This document shows positions 53,300 to 64,000 of a stretch of DNA of 64,000 nucleotides, one piece after another; the first letter of the stretch is position 1; each line of letters begins with the position of its first letter. The stretch comes from Dromaius novaehollandiae (lineage: Eukaryota; Chordata; Aves; Casuariiformes; Dromaiidae). The translations under genes were made by a program, and so were the position numbers. A model generated the notes under the pieces. That model saw only the letters and a list, made by a program, of their open reading frames with translations. It searched no databases and was not told where the DNA came from. The DNA is taken from NCBI RefSeq assembly GCF_036370855.1, contig NW_026991398.1, positions 1-64,000 of the forward strand. The letters are read 5' to 3'.

Positions 53300-56200
53300 G
53301 ACTGACTTTGAACAAAACCCACAGCATTTCTCAGAGCAACTCCCCACCTGTCCTTTCTCCGTACCAGGAGGACCTTCCTTCACCTTCTCTACTTCTGCTC
53401 TAGTCTGTGCTTTCAGAGTCTGCCATGGGGAACAGGGTCCTCTGTCCATCGGCTCCAGAGGAGTCAGCCCTGCTTGTTACACACACACTCAGAATCAAAT
53501 CTCCAAAACAAGATGGTCAGTCATTGTGCAGTGACAAAGTGTCCTTGCAGTGCTGTCAGCGGGATTAGGTGAGACTCCTGAACCCCTGTTTGGCTCAGCT
53601 CTACTCCCGTTGGCTGGGGATCCACGTGACCACCCAGCACAGGCATAATTCATTGCTCTTGATACACCTTAAGCTCAGAGTATGTGACAATTACTGCAGG
53701 AACACTTTGTATTTGACTCTTTACAAATGTCTTAGCTGTGCACAATCGGATGCACTTTTGCAGCAAGGACACTTCGGGACACTCCACCCAAGATGTTTAT
53801 CAACACATTTCAGCATACAAAATGGACTAGACACAGCAGGATTTGCCATGGGAGAATTTCTAGAACCTTCAGCAGTTCCCACCTGCAAGGCTGCCATAAC
53901 TCTCGGTCAAATACTTAATTGCCTAGGTCCAGTCAATCACCTAGTTTCAAGTTGGTCTTTTGCCTCATGACAACTTATTCTCTCATCTGTGCAGATGACT
54001 GGCCAGGAAATTCTTGGGCCAGGCAAGGAGCTAATGACCAAAGTGCTCGGGGTGTGCACACAAGTGTAGCCCTGGTACCCAGCCAAACCACAAGTATGAC
54101 TCCAGAACAAAACTGACTTTTCATATCTGAAACTCATCTGTAACTTCAGTCCCTTAGCTCTCACCATGTGCTCTGCCACACTGGGTACATGGAGAGAGCA
54201 AACAGCAACATGTGTTTGGGGGAAGCTGTTTCTGGGGTGGATGCCCTGAGCTGAGTGAGGGGGATTTCATGCAGTGACCTTGTGGGAATACTCTCCAAGT
54301 CCTGCAGGAAGAGATGACATTAGCATCCAACCCATCAGCCTCTGCAAGAGAAGAACCCTGGGAGGAATTCATCTCCTCCTCTTTCACCCTTCTGAACAAT
54401 TGTCTGTATCCAAATCATTCACCATCAGCTCCCACTCAGTGCAAGGGAGGAAAACAGGCCCATGATGGCAGGGGTTACAGGACCCATTGCAGAGGTCCCC
54501 GTTCCACTAAGACAGATCCTCTCCTCACATCAGTTTACCACCCGCACCACACCTGCAGCCACAATAGGGGTTGTGGGGCAGGGGGTACAGGCAAGCTGTG
54601 TGTCCACATCCTCTCTCCGATTAAGCCTACTCATAACTGGGAAGGGGTCTGCAACATCCTCACAACCCATTCTGCAGAAGAAGGGCTGTAGCAGAGGGGC
54701 TTGCTCACCACACATGGGGCACATCTATTGAAGGGATAGAAATCCTTGGCTTTTTCCATTCCTAGAGAATCCTGAGGGGCGAAAGTGTTTGGGTTAGTGC
54801 ATTGCCCAAAAGGGGATGTCTCCTTAGGGAGACTTGCCGCATTCCCCAGCCCTACAGACTGCATGGCCCAAAGACCCACAGACTAGCAGGGGTCTTGGAC
54901 CCCTCACTCCCATGCAAACACCTCCACATGGGCACACAGGAAAGCCTGCATCTTACTCAGCTGTGCACATCCCCCTGCAGAGGAGGTTTTGCTCTCAGCC
55001 CCTCTGTCAGGCAGTGGTAAAGTGGGCACATACAGGAGAGACACACATCTGCTCTCCTGGAGCCTGGACTGCAAAGGAGGTGTCTCCTGCCCTGGATGCT
55101 GTGGCCTTGAGGGCAGAGGCTCTGCTAGGCGGCAGAGGAGACACAGGGGCTGGCTCAGGGGAAGGCATCTGCACTGCAGAAGCTGTCAGGGAATTGCCCA
55201 CATCCACCCTCCCACAGCCTTTCCTGTGAGAAGTTTCCTCCCTTTAATGCATCATCCTGCTGCTGCCTGGCACTGTCCCAGGGGCAGATACCTTCAGGTT
55301 TGCAGGTGCTAAGCAGCAGCTAAGCCCAACCCTGAGGAGGCTAATAAAGATTATGGTGGTGCTGCTCATAGGCAGAGGGGTGGCTGAAGGGATTTGCTGA
55401 GGTTCCTTGCAGACCTTTTGATCTCTCCGTTTAACAGTTTAGAAGTCGCAGTTTCTTGTCCAGACTGAACAACTCTGTTTCCGTTCCAGCCATGTCAAAA
55501 GATGGGGAGATTAAGCACAGACTGAGGAAGGAAAGCTCTGCCCTTTGCAGGTATGACCAGCATAAACTTTCCTTGTGAAAAGTCCTCTTCAGAAAATGTC
55601 CTGGGGGTGAGCTGGAGCTGAGAGTAGCCCTGACCCATGCAGCACCCTCTCAAGAGGAGAAGGAACCTGCCCTGATGGGGGTCACTCCTTCCACCCACAG
55701 CTTCTCCCTGCAGCACCATCATGGGGAGTTCCCTGGGCAGGCAGAGTCACTGCCCCAGAAACACAGCACCCTGGGGCACAGGGACACTGCTCTGAAATGC
55801 AGCATTGGGCAGACCTGGGTGCACTCCCTGGCTTCACACCCATGCACTGTTCCTGGGAGAAGGTAGCCATGATGCCCTGTCCCTGTGATAGTGTAGAAGC
55901 TAATCCCTGCTGTAAAGCACCACCTGCTCCAAACAGGAGAAGCTGGCAGAGCCACCGTGACAGACCCTATCAGCTCTGGAAGGTGCCAGCTGCAGAAGAA
56001 ACCTCTGGGAACCACAGCAGTGTTGCCCTGCAGCCAGAGACTTACTGTGTCAAGGGCAGTGAGGATTTCTGCTCAGACTGTGCTGCTCTCAGCTGTCCTC
56101 CTGTTGCTGACTGTCTTTAGCTTCTGAGCCGCTCCTCTCATCCTGGTGCCTGCAGGCAGTGCCCTGAGTCTTGCTGCTCCTTTAAGAGGAGCTGCTCCTG

Positions 56201-57759
56201 GACAGAGCTGTCTCTCTGCAGTGCCTGCCAGGTTGCCATGGGCTCCTGCAGTCCCAGGAGCCAGGCCCAGCAAAGACATGACTTTCTCTGTGCCCTGTGC
56301 ACCTTCAGGAAGTTCCCAGGGCTGACATCTCCTGAAAGACCGTGTGGTCACCCTTGGAAAATGCCCATTGAAGTAGACTAAAATAATCACCGATAGTCCC
56401 TCCCTAAACAGGGGAGAGAGACTGAGTTCAGCGTTTCAGTTTGTCTCATCACAAGATGGTTATCTGGGAGAGGTGGAAATGTCCCACTCTGCAAGGGCCT
56501 GCTCCCATCCCATAAGAAGACAGGACACCTAGGCAGGGACAAGAAGGGAGTTCATTTATTCATGCCTTAGCAATTGGTTTCGAGGTGTCAAGCTAGGCAT
56601 TAAATACTGATTTGGAAGCTCCTGGGATGCAGTAGGATTCAGTTCCCTCTCATGCCCTCCACAGACTCACAGGAGGTGGGATTCCCCTTGCCCAGGTTTT
56701 GGGGTGCAGAGTGTGACTGTCTGCTTCTTGTCTAAGCTCCCATTGTAATCAGTGGAGATGGAGGGTGGGAGTCAGTTGTTCATACACAAACAGCTTCTGA
56801 CATTGGAAGTGTCAGAGGTGGTCCAAGACATGTCTCCTTGCTCTGATGTAACAGCTCTGAAACCCACATCTTTCTGGGGCATCAGCTGCCAGGTGGAGAA
56901 TCTCCTTGGCCATTTGAAATGACACTAGCTACCTACTACTGCAAGAGCTCCGCTCACCCTGAAGCTGAGACCTGTGCAGATCCTGATGTTGCAAGCAGCT
57001 GATGTAATTCAGTGCAGACACTTGGTTTAATGCAATGACAATAGGCCTGCAGGGCCATGTCACCTGCACGGGGTGTCCAGCACAACCACCATGTTTCTAG
57101 CAGATACAGCTCAGGACCTACAGGAAAATCATGCCACTCTGGAGTGGTAGCTGGACAAACACCCCAGGGCATCTCGAGTCTTCTACCTCTTCCCAAGCAA
57201 GGGATTCCCACCACTGCCTTTAGGCAAAGTCTATCGCATCTACATCCAAGCATGCGGCAAAGATGGAAGGCACATTGCACCACGGTCTCCACACATACTC
57301 CTACACTCTCAAATCCGTCTAGTTCTCCTCTCCCTAAAGCTTTTCTCACCCCCCAGTTATGTGAACTGGGACCATGCTAATGACGCAGCTACAGCGTGGC
57401 TAGATTGCAGGCTGTTCAGGCCCAAGGACCTTCTCAGTGGCACCTTGTCCTTCCTGGACATCTGGTAACTTCTATCACAGGCCCCAAGGTGCTGCAAAGT
57501 CATCTTGGGCACAAAACACTTTTGCTGCCACAGCTGCATGGCCCAGCTCTGTTTCTCCCTGGCCTTGGGTACTGCAGGCTTTGCTCTCTTAGTGGGTGCC
57601 TCATATCATCATTGTATCGCCATCTGCTAGCTACATCAGCAGGTCTCTGTTCTGAAGTGGGGCCTTTGCATACATGGTGTCCTTGGCTCTGGGGAACAGG
57701 TTTTACAGCAACAACTCTGCGCTCAGCCCTGGTGCCACAGCTGAGATTCTACAGCCCAA
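53300..57759. other. Unit B right flank, non-coding
   Basis: Colinear with 34540-38569. Carries about 500 bp (54200-54690) that unit A lacks. Blocks at 54900-56890 recur near the window start and at 16721-17571. No gene is seen. Confidence 0.6.
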
Positions 57760-59850
57760 ATATACACAAAGGCACAAAGCCTGGGCCACAAAACAAGAGG
57801 AAGGGGAGATGCACAAGCTGTTGCAGAACTACAAAAGCAACCTTAAGCAACCTGAGGAAGTCTGTGGATCACAGACTTCGGTTCCTATGGGGAGACTTTA
57901 ATCTCCCTGGCATTCATTGGGAGGGCAATGCAGCAGGGTGCAGAGTCCAGGAGGATTCTGGAGGGTGTGGAGGACAACTTCCCAGCACAGTTAAGCCAGG
58001 CAGGTCAACAAGGGTGACACTCTCCTGGACCTGGGACCTGCAAAGAAGGCAGAACTGACCAGGGATGTGATAATCAGTGTCAGCCTTGCCTGCAGTGGCC
58101 ACGAGGTAGTGGAGGGTCTTCTCCTGGGGGGAGCGGGGAAGAAGAGGAGCAGAGTCCAGACTGTGGATGTCAGAGGTGCAGACTTGGGCCTACTGGGGAG
58201 ACTGGTTGAGGAATCTCATGGGAGGCAGCCCTGAAGGGCAAAGGAGCTCAGAAAACTGGCCGGTCTTTAAGGCAGCATCCTCCAAGCTCAAGAATGGCCC
58301 ATTCTGATACCCAGGAGCACAAGTAGACATCTCAGGAGACAGGCTGGCTAAATGCACAACTGAACAACAGTACAAAGAGGCAACACACAGGAATGGGAAG
58401 CAGGGAGAGGCTGCAAAGCAGCAATTCAGAAATATTGTCCAAGGAAGTAGGGAAGTAGTTAGGAAAGCCAAAGCTCCTCTAGGATCGACGGTTGCAAGGG
58501 ATGGCACACACAGGAAGATCATCTGCTATTGCTTCACTGAAAGTCAAAGCTTTAAAAAAATGTGGGTGCATGGCTGAATGCAGCAAGGAATCTGGTATCA
58601 GCTGATGCAGATAGGTGTGGGGAACTCAATCCCTTGGCTTCAGTCTCTCTCCACCAGGAAGGTCTCCCAGACCATTGTGCCTACAGTAAGGACTCCCAAG
58701 GAGAAAAACAACCCACAATGAAGGAGGGTAGAGTCAGGAATTATTTGCAAAAGCACCAGTCTATGGCATTGGATGGGCTGCAGCCAAGGATGCTGAGAGA
58801 GCTGGTCTCTATCTAGCAAGGCCTCTCTCTATCATCTTGGAAAGCTGTGGAGGCTCAGGAAGGTCCATGCCTGGAGAAAGGCAAATATTGCATCCATCTT
58901 CAGAAAAGGTCAAAAGGACACTGCAGGGAGCTACAGGCTGTTCAGCTTCACTTTGATCACAAAAATGCCATGGAGCAAGTCATCTCTGGCCCCATTTCTG
59001 GGAGAATGAAGGCAAAGGTGACAGGGAACAGTCAGCATAGATTTACTGAGGGTAAATCATGCCTCACCAACCTAATGGCCTTCTATGTTACAAGAGCTGT
59101 ATTTGTGGACGGACAGAGAACAGTGAACGTCAGTTACCTTGACTTTAGGAAGGCTTTTGACGCTTTCTCCCACAGCTTACTTGCACACCCTTTAGGACTT
59201 AGGCAGGAGGAAAGGGCTGTCAGGAGTCTCATGACATTCAGCAAGGACAAATGCCAGGCTCCTGCACCTGGGACAGACCAACACTCTGCAGAGAGACAGG
59301 CTGGGGACTGAGTGGCCATGCAGCAGCTCTGCTGAGATGGACACAAATATTTTGGCATGCAGAAGACAAAATGTAAGACAGCAGTGTGCCTGGGCAGCAA
59401 AAAAGGCCAACAGCATCCTGGGCTGTATGACTAGGAGCATGGCCAGGAAGTCACGGGAAGTGCCTAGCCCCTTGTTCCGGGCACTTGTTAGGCAACATGT
59501 ACAATACTGCATCAGTTTTTGGCCCCCCCAATACAAAGCCCCCCCCCCATACAAGGAGGTCCTCAGGAAGACAAAGACAGGCTCTCCATAATGGTGCATG
59601 GCAGAAGGATGAGAGACAACAGCCATAGGTTAAAACCAAAGAGGAACAGGCTGGAGAGAAGGACAAACTTTTCCACTGAGAGGATGGTCAAGCATTGGAA
59701 CATGTTGCCCAGAGAAGCTGTGCCATCTCCCTCCCTGGAGGTTCTCAAGACTGGATCAAGGCCTCAGAAACCTGGCCTGCCCCCAAAGCTGACCCAGCAG
59801 TGAGCACTGAGGTCCTGTCCAGCCTGAAAGACTCCATGATTCCTTCCCCT
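57760..59850 (+). mobile_element. CR1 LINE ORF2 and 3' end (unit B)
   Basis: The longest CR1 here. On the plus strand: W-G-D-F-N-L-P-G-I (near 57890), S-Q-H-R-F-T-E-G-K-S-C-L-T-N-L (near 59030), V-S-Y-L-D-F-R-K-A-F-D (near 59129), Q-Q-C-A-W-A-A-K-K-A-N-S-I-L-G-C (near 59380), M-V-K-H-W-N-M-L-P-R-E-A-V (near 59685), then the typical CR1 tail ending near 59850. Many frameshifts and deletions make it inactive. Confidence 0.88.
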
Positions 59851-62800
59851 CTGGGTCAATTCTTGTCAGTGTTAGGGGAAGCACTCAGTTCTCATGACCA
59901 TGGAAGTAAGTCAGACACTATGATCAGATGAATCAGCTTGCCTCTCCTGCTCCAGTCAGAGATGGGCAGAGGCAGGGCTGCTTCACACATACCCCTGAAC
60001 AGCCCTGATCACTCCTTTGTTTCACCCTTTATTGTGTTTCTGTCTCCTTTACTCCTTCCAAGTTCTACCCTCTTACCAGCCTCATAACCTCCCGTACAAA
60101 CTGCCCACCTCTCTTTACCGTCTCCTCACAGACCCTCATTGTGCTTGCTTTGTACCCTCACTAGGCATTCCTGAGATGGTTGCCATGGTAATTCCTACCT
60201 AGGTCAGCAATTCCATTAAACCAGTACTTCCTTCTAGTACTTGAAGTGTCCTGCAATTCCTTCTGCTATTGTCTTCTTAGGGGCATCACAACTCAAGCTG
60301 AGCCATCTGCACTCCACGTTAACAGCTGCTGCACTGAGCTTCAGTCTGGGGCACCTTGAGAAACTTGGGGATTCAGCTAACAGAAAACTCATGATGTTTT
60401 AGAAAGAGAAGGGGCAAGTCCTGCACATGGGGAAGAATAACCCCATGTATCAGGGCGGTTTGGGATGTGAGCAGCTGAGGAATGGCCTGAGGAGAAGGCC
60501 TGGGTATTGCAAGGGATGCCATAGGAGCCAGTGGTGCATGCTCACTGTGAATAAGGCCAGACATCAACAGGGCTGCATTAGGAGGAGCATGGCTTCCCAG
60601 TCAACAGCAGTTATTGTCGCCCTCAACTCAGCACTGGTGTGTCCGATTCCCAGGCTCCCCGGAACTTTTCTTGGTAGTGGGAAGAAGCATGGGAAGGGGA
60701 AACAAGCTCAGACCTGCAGCTTGGGAAGTTCAGACTGGCCAGTAGCATAAAAATAAATTACCTGAAGGGTGGTGCTGTGGTGCAACAGGTCACCCAGAGG
60801 GAGTCTGTGATCAGCCCATGGCTTTGTGTTCCAGGGAACAGCCACTGAGGATGAAAGACAGCAATGAAGGGAGAGAGAACCCAGGGTGAGAGCACGGTGG
60901 GGAAGCAGGCTGGGTGTCTACAGTCTGCAGGGACACAGGAGCAGGAGGGGGACAGTGTACGTCGGCCTGTGGTGGAGATGGCCGAGGGTGCTGCAAAGGC
61001 TGAAGGGCCCTGACAGAACTGAGGTCTTTGTCTTACGGCTGTTGTCTCTGCCACCAGGGCCTGCCAGGAGACACTGGGGCCTCGTTGTCCCCTTGTCCCC
61101 CCAGGGACCCCAGGAGATGTCCTGTCATTGTCCTGCACTCAGCCTTGCACACCCCCACCCGCACACTGCCCCAGGAGGAGCCCTGGGCAAGGCATGAGGG
61201 AAAGCATCTCCCTTCCCAGGGTCTCAGTGTCCATGCTTGGCTGCTTTGCTCTATAGAACAAATGAAGGCTTCACTTTGCATCAGAGCCACCTGCACATTT
61301 CCTTTGCCTACCTGTAACCAGTGACTACAATTTTCTGCTCTCATCAGCCTCCAGTGAGTCTTTGCTGGTAATGGCCCTCAGTGAGATCTATTAATGCTCT
61401 ACAAAAGTTGGGGATTTGCTTCTGACTTTGACTTGAACATTTTGCTCAATCTCCTCGCAATAGCTGAGGTTCATGGACTCAGCATCAAATACACCATGGG
61501 GCTCATTACAATGCAAAAAGCCCTGATGAACCACTTCTCTCCCTGTAATTTTCTTGAAGTAATGTATAGCTAATTGGAGTGGTTTCAGCAGAGTAGCTGA
61601 AAGATGGCGACTTCAGTTAGAACATCATATAAAGGTATTTCTTAAAGGTTTTTAGGATTAGTAGTCTTATTCAGCTTTCACAATAAGTGACAGCAACATT
61701 CTCCAAATGATATAGATACAGAGTGTCTCCTAATGAAGTGTGGACATGTAGGAAAAGCAGTGTCCCAGAAGTCAGACACTGCATGGACACTCTTCCTCCC
61801 CATCTCCCCAACCCTGCCATTTCTCTCATCAGCCACCTGGGACTTGCATCACTCCTGTTAAAGTCAGACTTTTCTCCACTTTAGTCTGCAAATGAATGTT
61901 ACAGCTCATATGCCCCACTTCCCACCTGCTTTCCTTAGAGAACGAGCTGCAAATAGACACAGAAGAATTTTTCTTAATTACAAGGCAGAAAAAAAAAAAA
62001 GGCATGATGCAGTTTCCTGAAAAATAATTACACTCCTGAACTGTATGCTAAGTCCAAGCTGCCTCCAATGAAGTCCCCTTTCCACAAGGGATAGCCTGGC
62101 TAGAAATGTTTTGGATAGACATGAAATGCTAGATAGAAACAGAATAAGGACTTGCCCAGAGGAACAAACTTTAAACTCCCCACAGTGCAAATCAACAGTG
62201 TCGTATGGGAATGAACAAAGAGTAATGGAAGGAGTTACAGTGTTACAGTGCCCAGATACTGTGCTGTAAAGGGATGTTAGAAATTGTTAATATAATCAGG
62301 ACACGTGGAAAAAGAGGAGAGCGCCATACAGCTCCTGGGGGTCCTGCACCATGCTGGGGGCTCTGCTGCTCTTGGGCATCTTGGACAAGGTTGTGTTTCT
62401 GTACAAAAGTCTGGAAAAAACCCTATGCAAGTCCCTAGGGAAGAGGGATTTTCCTGGACACTCAGAGCAACCCAGGCAGGACTCAGGCATGTCAAGGGAA
62501 ACCCATCTCACCCACACCAAACCCCCTGCTCTCAAGCCTGGGACCTTCCTGGCCCCTCAGACCAGGAGCAGGAGGGGTTTGGGAGCATGGCCACATCCCA
62601 GACAAGCCTCCGTCAGGTCTTCAGCTCCACAACATGTCACAGCTTCAAGTGAGCTCTCTAAAGCAACACTTCCCATGGCCCTGGTGCACTGGCAAGACTT
62701 TGGGTAGACACCCAGGAGACAGGGCAGAGAAAGGACAGAGACCTCAGGGTGCACAGCAGGGCTCACAGCATCACAGAGAGCGTGCCACCCTGGATAAGCA

Positions 62801-64000
62801 ACCCAAAGAAGTAAATGAGTCCTTCCTTTTGCAATGACTTGGAAAGCAACATCTCTGTCAGCATTCAAGGGGGATGGAGTCTCCCTTCTGCAAGAGTCAC
62901 TCAGGACTGTGCAAAGACTAGGAAGAGCAGGAAGGCTGGTTGTAGGGACGTTCTCAAGCTTCAGCAGCTGCAGAGGTGGGAGCTGGTCACCTCACAAACT
63001 TCTGAATGAGCCCAAATGCAGGTCCTGAGGCATTGCACTGCCTTCCAGGCTCTGCACCGGAGCTTGGGCAGCAGCACTGTGGTGTGTGGGCATGTCCTGA
63101 GATGGCCAGGGTCAAAAATGTGGGAGATCCAGGGATCCAGGTGCTTGGGTGGCAGCTGGGTATGTCTAGGGTGCCAGAGGCTTTAGCAACCCCCAGGCAA
63201 AAGCACTGCTTTGAGGAGACACTGAAAAGCCCAAGGCCCAGCTGAGGCCCAGGGAGGAGAAGTGGCTTTCCTTAGGCTCAGGTTAGGTTCAGCCAGAAGG
63301 AAGGCTGGGCAAAATGCATGGGAAAAGGGAGAACTTCCCCAGATTTGCTCCCTGGCCTGGCCCTCCAGATGATGGGTGTTAAGGACACATTTGCTCTTCT
63401 CTGGCATATTATTTTCATCTGGAGCACCACAGACAGAGAAAGCTTGCCGAGGCGTTTTGAAAACAAAAGTCTGCTTTGGTGCCTAAATGAGGAAGGCTCT
63501 GTCCTCTCCCACAATGTCCTACATCCTACTTCTACAACAAGAGCAACCCACAGCAAGAACCAGTTTTGAAGCTCACCAAAGCATCTCAGCCCGTGGCCAT
63601 GCTTTGTGCTGTTTGATCTCACATGGATTTGATCCTGGCTTTGAAAAAAGCCAAAACTTAAATCAGCCCTGAAGCTTCCTGCACAGGTGTGCCCAGGGCA
63701 GACATGCCAGTGCAGGGGCGCAAAAGTGACTTCTCTAGTGCCCCAATTTAGATATTTCACAGTCTTTGCCACCATCTGGAGACATTCCTGAAGGATTTAT
63801 GAGCAAGTTATGGAAAATAACTGGGGTGAAGGGAAGTGACTGCTTTCCAGGATGTGAGGGGAAATCTCTGCTCTCTCCCTGGCTGTGCCATCTGCATGGC
63901 AGTGACCTACTGAGTCCCCGATGACATAAGCTGAGGTCACAGTGGGATGTGCCACCTCATACAGAGGTCTCCCCAGTGCCACAGGGGTACCCTCACTTCC
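59851..64000. other. Unit B distal non-coding sequence
   Basis: 59860-61800 matches 3000-5220 near the window start. 61010-64000 matches 40091-43360 of unit A. No gene is supported. By analogy with unit A, a CpG island could lie just past the window end. Confidence 0.55.

Larger units (their letters stand above)
47241..64000. repeat. Older segmental duplication, unit B
   Basis: Second copy of the ~17 kb block, running to the window end. It keeps a fuller CR1 and the ~1.1 kb after it that unit A lost, and lacks the 2.24 kb inverted segment and the 245-bp duplication of unit A. Confidence 0.88.

Noticed and set aside
1-64000. CRISPR arrays, tRNA or rRNA genes
   Set aside because: The regular repeats found are a 64-bp satellite without spacers. 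I saw no tRNA cloverleaf or rRNA sequence beyond the short 28S-like junction.

Overview
The window looks like bird nuclear DNA. The evidence is four intact olfactory receptor genes of the type greatly expanded in birds (OR14-like, 'gamma-c'), several CR1 LINE fragments, a defective endogenous retrovirus with alpharetroviral hallmarks (tRNA-Trp primer site, AAATTTA frameshift site), and an R2-type LINE fragment. I cannot name the species. There are no operons, CRISPR arrays, rRNA genes or tRNA genes that I can see.

Layout. (1) 1-16720 holds two tandem copies of an ~8.55 kb block, nearly identical (eight substitutions and one homopolymer change noticed), each ending in an OR gene on the minus strand (7092-8027 and 15644-16579). 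(2) 16720-20885 holds more diverged module sequence, a candidate solo LTR (17572-18135), and an OR 3' flank that has lost its OR. (3) 20886-26291 is a 5.4 kb provirus: LTR, primer site, gag, pro, a broken pol, a short env tail and LTR. (4) 26292 to about 43560 (unit A) and 47241 to the window end (unit B) are two older copies of a ~17 kb block. Each contains a 64-bp satellite with a CR1 fragment inside it, an OR gene (33548-34483 and 52307-53242), and a long decayed CR1 on the plus strand. (5) Between them, 43870-44720 is a CpG island with an RFX X-box and two CCAAT boxes. It is followed by a 64-bp-period satellite (44940-45970) and a 5'-truncated R2-like LINE (45970-47178, minus strand).

How the parts relate. 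The window is mostly one OR module repeated at several ages: OR, upstream flank, shared non-coding blocks, CR1, then the 3' flank of the next OR. All four ORs are 311 codons. All share a branch point and splice acceptor 23-24 nt upstream of the ATG and an AATAAA about 190-210 nt after the stop, so each probably has a non-coding first exon elsewhere. The first two ORs carry Cys in place of the Arg of the TM3 DRY-type motif.

Most intriguing points: an R2-type element outside rDNA and inside a satellite; a provirus with mismatched flanks at a duplication boundary that still keeps its pro-pol frameshift signal; the X-box CpG island with no visible gene body; and near-identical receptors altered at the G-protein-coupling motif.
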